From NCBI GenBank assembly GCA_027451445.1, contig DAIDJG010000113.1, positions 51,186-115,185 on the forward strand: DNA of 64,000 nucleotides, given 5' to 3'. The DNA comes from Singulisphaera sp. (GTDB lineage Bacteria; Planctomycetota; Planctomycetia; Isosphaerales; Isosphaeraceae). Positions 18,040 to 26,300 of the stretch are shown piece by piece; position 1 is the stretch's first letter; each line of letters starts with the position of its first letter. The position numbers and the translations under genes were made by a program. The notes under the pieces were generated by a model. The model was given only the letters and a program-made list of their open reading frames with translations. It did no database searches and was not told where the DNA came from.

Positions 18040-18467
18040 CTCAGAAGCCGAATAGAAAATTTTATAAATCCATAACGTCATTAATTCGTGCATCTATGGG
18101 GCGAAGCCGGCCTGGCGGCCGTGCGGCATTGACTGCGGCGTGGTGTCCCGATCGACTCAGCATCCTGGACCGCGACGACAGCCACTGCACGCGGGTTGAA
18201 AGCGATTCTCAATCGTAGCGGATGGCTTCCCAACCTCGATAAGAAGCCCGAACGTCCCCGCTCGCTCCTTTACTCGGCTTTGCTGTTGTAGCAGGCGCCG
18301 ATTTCCGTATAATGCCAACTCTGGAATCAGTATTTCTGCTTCCTGATATGCTCACGTTTAACTCATACACAGTCAGGCCAGCGCGGAACACTTGGGCCAC
18401 GGTCCGCCCTTCACGGCGCTGACGGCCGCGCACAATCCAATCCCAAACTCGACCAGACTGCCCGGCC
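18040..18467. other. Intergenic stretch between the two membrane-Ig genes
   Basis: About 430 nt with no supported gene. It has an AT-rich patch just after the first stop (about 18048-18090) without a clean stem-loop, and a promoter-like site at 18286-18313 described separately. Confidence 0.55.
18286..18313 (+). promoter_or_regulatory. Candidate sigma-70-type promoter for the second membrane-Ig gene
   Basis: A perfect TATAAT -10 at 18308-18313 with a weak TTGTAG -35 at 18286-18291, spacer 16 nt. The start codon lies about 155 nt downstream, giving a long leader. It is supported by sequence match only. Confidence 0.35.
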
Positions 18468-20738
18468 ATGGCTCGGACGCCAATCGCCATGAATGAAAGC
18501 GCCCTCACCCGTTTCTTGGAAACGTTGCGCCGTGGGACGATCCTGCTGGCGGCGGCTCTGGTGGGCGGGGTCGCCGGGGCGATTTGGCCTCGCGCTGCGC
18601 TCCTCGCTCGTTATCTGTACTGGGCGCCGACATTGTTCCCCGACGATGTGGAACCGGCCGAATCCCTCTGGCCCCGACTCGGTCTGGCCTCCTGGGCCGC
18701 GATCGTCGCCGTGATTCTGACCATCCTGGTCATGGAGGAGCGGCGGGCTCGGCCGATAAAGGATCAAGGGTCGCTTCTGAGTCCGGCCGCATGGTTCATC
18801 CTGATTGGCGCGTTGACGGTGTTGCTCGCGGATGTCCTTGGACAGATGGCGGCAAGGGTTCGGTTTCCTGTGGACTTGCTCCTCTGGTCCGAGGGGCCTT
18901 TTGTGCAAGATATGATCAAGCTGAATCGGGGGCGGTGCCCCTATTCGCCGGCCGAGCTTAACAATTCCTTTGTCTACAACCCCGGGGCACCCCTCATCAC
19001 CTGGGCGATCTCTCGTCTTTGCGGCCGCACCACCGACCTTGCCTTCAGCCGGTGGATCCAGGTTGGCTTTGCGCTCGTGGCCTGCGGTTTAGCCTGGGTC
19101 TCCACCCGCGCGTTGGTTCGGCCATTGCCCGGCGATGCCCCCTCCGACGGCCCTTGGCTCAAACCTGTCGTCGTCTGGGGACTTGGTTTATTCGTGCTCG
19201 CATGGGGGCTGAATCCGATTACCGGCCCGTACCTGGACCTCTTGAACGCCGATGCGCTCGCACTTCTGACCGGGACCGCAGGGTTGACGGCCCTGGCCCT
19301 TCGACCGCGCAGCGACTCGAGCCGCTGGTTCCTCCTGGCGACGCCTGTGCCGATGTTGGCGCTGCTCGCCAAGCAGACGGGAGGCGTCGTCTGGCTGGGA
19401 ATGGTCCTCGGAGTCTGGATACAGGAACGAGCGGTCCGGGCCGCGGCACGGTTCGGTCTTGTCTCGGGTGCCTACATCGCGGCCCTCGTGTTGACGCTGA
19501 CCGTCTGGTCGCACGGATGGTGGTCTTTCTGGACGATCAAGGTCCTGGCCAAGCAACCCATGGTCGCGGAAATCGGCATCCTGATGAACCGGCCCGTGCT
19601 GCCGTCGCTCGCCCCACCGATGCTCGCGATCGCGGTGGCGGTCGCCATGGAACGACGACGGGCGTTCGCCGTGCGCGGACGCACTTTCTTATCAATGCTC
19701 CTGTATGCAACCCTTCTGGGCGGTTCAGCGCTCATCACAACGTGCAAGTTCGGCACGCTGGGAGCCAATCACTGGGGCGTCTCTGCGCTTGGAATCGCCA
19801 CCCTCGGCACAGCGGTGGTTGGCCGCGCTCTCTCCTCCTCGAACAATCACCGAATGTTAAAACTCGCGGCTCCTCTCGGACTGCTCGTTGCCATCGGCCT
19901 CCATCATCGCATGATTCGTCCGCAACCCGGGCCCGAGGAATACCGCTCAGCCGCCCTCTTCCGTCAAGTCATCGCCCAGACTGACCTCGACAAGACCCTC
20001 ATCGATCACGGGAGCTTGCCATACCTCGAACGCAATATTATCCCCTGTGATCGAAGCGTCCCTATTTATGAAACCGTCACCGGCGGCGTCGATCACGTCG
20101 ACGGAACCGTCAACCGGATTTACTCTCAAAAATACAGAAATATTATATGCCATAAATATCCTCAAATGGGGTGGTATCTTCAAATGCAGGGCGCGATCGG
20201 GATCGCGTACGACGTTAAAGCGCAGTTTCCAGGCGCGAGGCGACGTTCCGTGGTGTCACACCTGCTAGGTGACTTCGTCGTTTTCGAGCCCAAGCCTGCC
20301 GAGGCAATGCAACAGCAACCAACCTTCGTGCTCACCACCTCACCCGTCGTCGGACAGCGAACGGGCCGAGCCCCATCCAGGGTGAATGTCCGCTTCAGCC
20401 GTCCCATGAATCCACTGACACTCACACCCGACTCAGTTTACTTAGTGGCACTCGATCCCGATCGAGGGGTCTCGAAATGGCCTGAGGATGCCACCGACCT
20501 GCGCTACGATGTGAGCTCGCACTCGGTCGAGATTGCAACGCCGTCCTTCCTCTGGCCGGGTTGCTACTCCATCGTCGTCACCGACGCCGTTCGGGACCTT
20601 GCTGGTCAGCAAGTCTGGCCCGGTTGTTTCTCGGGTCGGATCGATGTGAATCGATTCCGGTGGCAGGTCAATCCGCCGGACCATCTTCACGTACCCGAGA
20701 TGGCAAGAGCCCAGGGCACGCTGCATTTGCGGCATTAG
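18468..20738 (+). CDS. Polytopic membrane protein with C-terminal Ig-like domain, copy 2
   Basis: 756 residues, paralogous in layout to the gene at 15796. Many hydrophobic helices fill residues about 25-480 (ILLAAALVGGVAGAI, AAIVAVILTILVM, VVWGLGLFVLAWGL and others). It shares an LLAKQTGGVVWLGMVLGV segment matching the LSKQSTGVGMVMGLLVSL of copy 1. The C-terminus is again a Big_5/SbsA-like Ig domain (VNVRFSRPMNPLTLTPDSVY, LWPGCYSIVVTDAVRDLAGQ). The start is uncertain: ATG 18468 or ATG 18489, neither with a strong ribosome site. It is probably an integral envelope enzyme, possibly a GT-C glycosyltransferase; no catalytic motif is certain. Confidence 0.68.
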   Translation: MARTPIAMNESALTRFLETLRRGTILLAAALVGGVAGAIWPRAALLARYLYWAPTLFPDDVEPAESLWPRLGLASWAAIVAVILTILVMEERRARPIKDQGSLLSPAAWFILIGALTVLLADVLGQMAARVRFPVDLLLWSEGPFVQDMIKLNRGRCPYSPAELNNSFVYNPGAPLITWAISRLCGRTTDLAFSRWIQVGFALVACGLAWVSTRALVRPLPGDAPSDGPWLKPVVVWGLGLFVLAWGLNPITGPYLDLLNADALALLTGTAGLTALALRPRSDSSRWFLLATPVPMLALLAKQTGGVVWLGMVLGVWIQERAVRAAARFGLVSGAYIAALVLTLTVWSHGWWSFWTIKVLAKQPMVAEIGILMNRPVLPSLAPPMLAIAVAVAMERRRAFAVRGRTFLSMLLYATLLGGSALITTCKFGTLGANHWGVSALGIATLGTAVVGRALSSSNNHRMLKLAAPLGLLVAIGLHHRMIRPQPGPEEYRSAALFRQVIAQTDLDKTLIDHGSLPYLERNIIPCDRSVPIYETVTGGVDHVDGTVNRIYSQKYRNIICHKYPQMGWYLQMQGAIGIAYDVKAQFPGARRRSVVSHLLGDFVVFEPKPAEAMQQQPTFVLTTSPVVGQRTGRAPSRVNVRFSRPMNPLTLTPDSVYLVALDPDRGVSKWPEDATDLRYDVSSHSVEIATPSFLWPGCYSIVVTDAVRDLAGQQVWPGCFSGRIDVNRFRWQVNPPDHLHVPEMARAQGTLHLRH

Positions 20739-20893
20739 GCGTATGCTGAAAAGAGGACGTTCGTATTCTCCGCACGCTGAAAAGAGCTCGTTTTTTCGCT
20801 GCGGTACCCAGACGGCTCGGTGACCTCGAGAACGCTTTCGGCCGCTTGCGAGCTGTCCGGGCGCAACACGCTGAAAGGGCTTGGACGCGTCGA

Positions 20894-21745
20894 TCAACGG
20901 TCGGATGCGGTGCGCGGCCCAACGTCCCAGCGCACGCAATACGGCTTCGCTGGGTCGGTATCGTTCGCGTCGACGGGCACTTCCCACACGACGCGGTCGC
21001 GGTGTTTCGCGGCAAGGCTATGATTGGACATCCGCGCGAATGCGTAGTGCCAGGCAGGCCCGCCTTCCGCCGGCCGCTCGTCGATCAGCAGCAGAACCTC
21101 CGGGTCGGTCGCCAGGACGAATGCGAAAATTGCGCCGTCGGACCTGGATTCGTAGCGATAGAGCGGCTGCGAAAGCCTCCGAAGTGCGGTCGCCCCCTTT
21201 TCGAGGTCGACCGATGCCCTGAATTCGCGCGTTAGTTCGCGCATCTGGCGCAGGCGTTCCGCCGCCGTCGCCGCGGGTCGGGGGGCACCCGGGATTGGTA
21301 CTGGTTTGATTCCAGGGCCCACGGGATGCCACAGCGGCCGCGCGTCGAGCGAGGCGACCAGCGGAACCGTCGCCAACGAGTGAAACTCATGCGCCTCTTG
21401 AACGCGTCCATCCCACTGATACCGGAAGAAGCAGGCGAAGGCTTGCGGTTGGCCGTCCGCGACCCAGACCAACGCCACACCACCGCTGATTCGGATCGGG
21501 TTGGTCCAGTCGAGAGCCGACTCGGTCTGGAGAGACAGTACGGTTTCCGGCGTTGTCTTCAGGGTGAGCCGGTACTCCGCCGCTTCCCTCTTCCAGCGCT
21601 TCCCCAGTGGCTTGTCACCCGCCATCGCCTCCCGAGCGGGAGCCTTTTCCGCCTGGTCCTGGCCTGGAACCTCGAGGGCGGTTGTTAGCGAGGCCGCAAC
21701 AACGATGGTGCGCAGCATGAACCGGTTTCGTATCAAGGTCGGCAT
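20894..21745 (-). CDS. Secreted protein of the three-member family (copy 2)
   Basis: 283 residues from ATG 21743-21745 (MPTLIRNRFMLRTIVVAASL, signal peptide ending near VPGQ); a later ATG at 21716-21718 is possible. The shared family pattern is clear: ALDWTNPIRISGGVALVWV, AHEFHSLATVPL, PRPAATAAERLRQMRELTRE, LRRLSQPLYRYES, DGAIFAFVLATDPEVLLLID and WHYAFARMSNHSL. No known enzymatic motif is seen. It lies 94 nt downstream of copy 3 on the same strand, a tandem duplication. Exported; function unknown. Confidence 0.75.
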   Translation of the reverse strand: MPTLIRNRFMLRTIVVAASLTTALEVPGQDQAEKAPAREAMAGDKPLGKRWKREAAEYRLTLKTTPETVLSLQTESALDWTNPIRISGGVALVWVADGQPQAFACFFRYQWDGRVQEAHEFHSLATVPLVASLDARPLWHPVGPGIKPVPIPGAPRPAATAAERLRQMRELTREFRASVDLEKGATALRRLSQPLYRYESRSDGAIFAFVLATDPEVLLLIDERPAEGGPAWHYAFARMSNHSLAAKHRDRVVWEVPVDANDTDPAKPYCVRWDVGPRTASDR

Positions 21746-21839
21746 CGGTGCACCACGAAGAACACGATGCGCAAAGAAGGACACGTCTTTGTCGCTTGCG
21801 CGAAAGGGGCCTGCACGACGAATCACTGAACTTGGTGAA

Positions 21840-22769
21840 TCACTTGTCGGTCGGTTCCGGCCGGTCCGTGCGGGAAATCTCGTCGATCTGGCGATCGCGA
21901 TACGCCCGGTAAAGTTCCAGGGCGTCGTCTTCATTTGCACGATTGCTACCTCGAACGGATGACCAGATCTCCTTGTCGTGATACTGCACGTACAAATTCT
22001 GATCGGAGAACCGCCCGATGGCATAATGGAATGCGGAATCGTTGTGGATCTTCACAACTTCAATCAACAGCAGGATCTCGGGATCGGTTCCGGCACTTGT
22101 GACGAAGGCATAGAGTGCGCCATCGACGATTTCGGGATCGGTGCTTTGATACCGGAACAGAGGGCGCGGGAGCAGTCGCAGATTCCACGTTCGATCGTTC
22201 TTTTCGGTGTGCGCCGCAAATCCATTGGCGAGATCCCGCATTTGCAATTGCCTCATTCGAGCGGAATCCGCCGGCTTCGGAGCGTCGGGAACCGGCAACC
22301 GTTTCAAAGCGCCTCGGGGCTCCCACTGATTCTCACCGTCACGCTTAGGGATCAAGACTGCCGTCGAGAGTGAATGGAACTCATGCACGACGACGCGCTT
22401 GCCCTGGGCTTGCACAGGGCGGGAATACATGGAGCCGATCAGTTCCGGTCGACCCTTCCAGGTCCAGATAAACACAGACCCATTCTGGCGATAAATCGGA
22501 TTGGTCCAGGTATAGACGGGTTCCGGTCGTAGTTCGAGTTTTTCGGTGAACCCCGGGTCTCTGAAGATGGTGAAGCCCTTGGCCTCGCGCAGATCCAGGG
22601 CCTGAAGCTGCTTGATGAATGACGCTTCGGGGACGTTCGCGTTCGCGTCGTCAGCCGCGACCGCTGCGCACTCAAAAGCCGTGGCGACGATCAGCATACA
22701 ACCGATTCGCACTACCCCAAAAACGTGATCGCATGAATGAACTATTTTACTAATAAATATTATTAGCAT
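21840..22769 (-). CDS. Secreted protein of the three-member family (copy 3)
   Basis: Up to 309 residues. The N-terminal hydrophobic segment (CMLIVATAFECAAVAADD) is a signal peptide. The start may be ATG 22769 or the internal ATG 22697; no strong ribosome site separates them. Family motifs: YTWTNPIYRQNGSVFIWTW, VVHEFHSLSTAVLI, PKPADSARMRQLQMRDLAN, LRLLPRPLFRYQS, GALYAFVTSAGTDPEILLLI and FHYAIGRFSDQNLY. It is closer to copy 2 than to the 8673 copy. A small dyad (CTAATA/TATTAG, 22750-22766) overlaps the first codons of the longer start. Confidence 0.73.
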   Translation of the reverse strand: MLIIFISKIVHSCDHVFGVVRIGCMLIVATAFECAAVAADDANANVPEASFIKQLQALDLREAKGFTIFRDPGFTEKLELRPEPVYTWTNPIYRQNGSVFIWTWKGRPELIGSMYSRPVQAQGKRVVVHEFHSLSTAVLIPKRDGENQWEPRGALKRLPVPDAPKPADSARMRQLQMRDLANGFAAHTEKNDRTWNLRLLPRPLFRYQSTDPEIVDGALYAFVTSAGTDPEILLLIEVVKIHNDSAFHYAIGRFSDQNLYVQYHDKEIWSSVRGSNRANEDDALELYRAYRDRQIDEISRTDRPEPTDK

Positions 22770-23303
22770 TCTTTAAACCTGTTGCACCCAATCGGCTATG
22801 AACGAGAAGCCAACTACCGCGGCGGTCGGGGGGCCGTGTTCCGGCGCGACGCTCGAGGCGCTGATCCCCCTCGGTGACAGTATGTCCGTCCACTCTTCTT
22901 CCTCCCTCCACCATCCTCTTTTCTTTCATCTCTTTTTCGCTTGAAGTCAAAGCAATCAACTGTTCGTCCTTCCTTGTCTTTTCTTAAGCCGAAAAAGCGT
23001 ATTCCATTTCGACTTGCGACCTTGTTCCATTCCGATTGGGCCGTCGTTCAATCAACGGTCGTGGGCATTCCGCACCTACCAGAGCGCCGCCGCTCAGCTT
23101 TGAGGTCGGCGGGCGCGTCGCAAATGCGTAACGCCCCATCACGGTCTTGGCCTCCAAAGCCGAAGCGCGTTCGAACTCCGAGGAATCAGGCGGGGAGTTC
23201 CTTGTGTTGGCTGCATGCACGGTTAGAATAAGGTCCGCGATCCCGCCCAGGCGATTGCAACTTCCCGCCACACCGTTAGCACCCTCCGTTGAGGAACGTC
23301 GGA
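22770..23303. other. Divergent intergenic region with a pyrimidine-rich tract
   Basis: About 530 nt between copy 3 (leftwards) and the giant PVC protein (rightwards). It contains a long pyrimidine-rich stretch (about 22890-22985, C/T runs) of unknown meaning and a promoter-like site at 23202-23229. The short frame at 22941-23231 has no ribosome site or homology and is not called. Confidence 0.6.
23202..23229 (+). promoter_or_regulatory. Candidate promoter of the giant PVC heme-protein gene
   Basis: TTGTGT (23202-23207), 16-nt spacer, TAGAAT (23224-23229). The start codon is about 75 nt downstream. The -10 is a good match and the -35 only moderate. Confidence 0.3.
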
Positions 23304-26300
23304 ATGAAGTCACAACCCGAGTGTAGGTTTGGCCTAAGGCGCGTTGCGTTTGCGGTTGGTTTCGCACTCGCCTTGATCGCTCCCATCACCGCTTCGGCCG
23401 ACGACGCGGCCAAAGCCGCACCGCCGCTCGAGCTCAAAAAGGGCGACCGCATTAGCATCATCGGCAATACTCTGGCCGATCGGATGCAGCACGATGGCTG
23501 GCTCGAAACGTACTTGCAGAGCCGGTTCCCGAAGCACGAGCTCGTGCTGCGCAACCTCGGTTTCTCGGGCGATGAGCTGACGATCCGCCTCCGCTCCGCC
23601 AACTTCGGTTCCCCAGACGATTGGCTCTCGGGCGGCCAAACCGACGTGATCTTCGCCTTTTTTGGGTACAACGAGTCGTTCGCGGGCCGGGAAGGACTCG
23701 GTAAGTTCAAGCAGGACCTTGCAAACTTCATCAAAAGCTCCCTCGCTCACAAGTACAACGGCGAGAGCGCACCGCGCCTGGTCCTGTTCTCTCCCATTGC
23801 TCACGAGGATCTCCACGACCGCAACCTCGTCGATGGAACCGAGAATAACGAGCGTCTGGGGCTCTACACGGACGCCATCAAGGAAGTCGCCGAGGGGAAC
23901 GGCATCCTCTTCGTCGACCTGTTTCATCCGACCCAGGCGCTCTACAAAAACGTCACCACGCCTTTGACGATCAACGGCGTCCATCTCACGGAGGAGGGCA
24001 ACCGCCGCCTGGCGGAGATCATTGAGCGGGGTCTCTTTCCGGGATCGGCAGCGCCTCCACGCGATGCCAAGGCGCTCGAGAAGCTGCGGCAGGCGATCCT
24101 GGACAAGGATTTTTACTGGTTCAACCGTTATCGGACCGTCGACGGCTATTCGATCTACGGCGGCCGCGCTGACCTCACCTTCGTGGCCGGCCAGACCAAC
24201 CGCGTGGTCATGCAGCGCGAGATGGAGGTCCTCGATGTCATGACCGCCAACCGCGACAAGCGGATCTGGGCCGTCGCTCAAGGGGGCGACCTGAAGGTTG
24301 ACGACAGCAACACACCCGAGTTCATCCCGGTCAAAACGAACAAGCCGGGTGCGGGACCGAACGGCGAACACGTGTTCCTGTCGGGCGAGGCCGCGATCGA
24401 GAAAATGCGGCTTGCCAAGGGGATCAAGGTGAACCTGTTCGCGTCCGAGAAGGAATTCCCGGAGCTCGCGAAGCCTGTCCAGATGTCGTTCGACACAAAA
24501 GGACGCCTTTGGGTCGCCGCCTGGCCAACCTATCCGCACTGGAAGCCGAAGGAGGAGATGAACGATAAGCTCCTGATCTTCGAGGACACTAACGCGGATG
24601 GCAAGGCCGACAAGGTCAAGGTCTTCGCAGACAATCTCCACTGTCCCACGGGCTTCGAGTTCTACAACGGCGGCGTCCTGGTCGCGCAGGCCCCGGACCT
24701 GATGTTCCTCAAGGATACCGACGGGGACGACAAGGCGGACGTGCGAACGCGGGTCCTCAACGGACTCGACTCGGCCGATACCCACCACACGTCCAACAGC
24801 TTCAACCTGGATCCGGGCGGTGCGCTCTACTTCCAGGAGGGGACGTTCCACCACACGCAGGTCGAAACTCCGTACGGTCCGCCCCAGCGAAGCGCGAACG
24901 CGGGCGTCTTCCGGTATGAGCCCAGGTCGCAGAAGTTCGACGTTTATGTGCCTTTCGGTTTCGCAAACCCGCACGGTCACGCCTTCGACCGGTGGGGACA
25001 GGACTTCGTGTACGACGGCACCGGTGCGAATCCCTACCACGGTACGCTGTTCTCGGGGCACCTCGACTTTCCCCAGAAGCACAACCGCCCGCCGCAAGTT
25101 TACCAACAGCGCACACGTCCTTGCCCGGGCGTGGAGTTCATCTCCACCCGCCACTTCCCCGAGTCGTTCCAGAACATTCTGCTCGTCGCCAACGTGATCG
25201 GCGACCAGGGGATCCTTCAGTACAAGATCGAGGACAACGACGCGAGCTTCAGCGGCACGGAACTGCCGCCGCTCATCATGTCGAGCGACCCCAATTTCCG
25301 CCCGTCTGACCTGGAAGTCGCGCCCGACGGGTCGATTTACTTCCTCGACTGGCAGAACCCGATCATCGGCCACATGCAGCACAACCTGCGCGATCCGAGC
25401 CGCGACCGAACCCACGGCCGCATCTACCGAATCACGTACGAAGGCCGGCCGCTCTTGACGCCGCCTAAGATCGCGGGCGAGCCGATTGAGAAGCTCCTCG
25501 ATCTCCTCAAGGAGCCCGAGTCCCGCACGCATTACCGCGCCAAGATCGAGCTCGGCGGACGCGACACAAAACAGGTGATCGCCGCCGTAGACAAATGGGT
25601 CGCCGGGCTCGACAAGAGCGACCCGAACTACGAGTTCCTGGTCCTCCAGGCGCTCTGGGTCTATCAGTATCACAACGTCGTGAATACCGACCTGCTGAAG
25701 CGCGTCATTGCATCCCCCGACTTCCGCGCTCGAGCCGCCGCCACCCGCGTGCTCTGCTACATGCGTGACCGCGTGCCCGACGCCCTCGATCTCCTCAAGA
25801 AGCTCGCGGCCGATTCGTATCCGCGTGTCCGTCTCGAAGCGATCCGTGCGGCCAGCTTCTTCACGGTGCCTGAGGCGATCGAGGTACCGCTGATCTCGAC
25901 CGATCACCCGACTGACGAGTACCTCGACTACACCCGAGGGGAGACGATGCGGGCGCTGGAGCCGTACTGGAAGAAGGCGGTCAGTGAGGGCCGTTCGATC
26001 CAGTTCACGAGCGCTGCGGGGGCACGGTTCTTTCTGAAGGGAGTAACCACGGACCAGCTCCTGAAGATGAATCGCAGTCAGGCGATTGACCTCGAGTTGC
26101 TGTTCCGCAACGGAATCCGTGATGAGGTGCGCCGCGAGGCGCTCGTCGACCTGGCGAAGCGAGAGAAGAAGGACGAGTTGCGTGTGCTTCTCGACGCGAT
26201 CAACAACCAGGACGGCCAGAAGGGCGAAACCGATTCCAGCGTCGTGTTCGACCTCGTGCGGCTCCTGACCGGCCGGCCCGTGGCTGAATTGGCCAAGGCC

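Noticed and set aside
22941-23231. 96-residue + strand frame in the intergenic region
   Set aside because: No ribosome site, Arg/Ser-rich composition and no homology.
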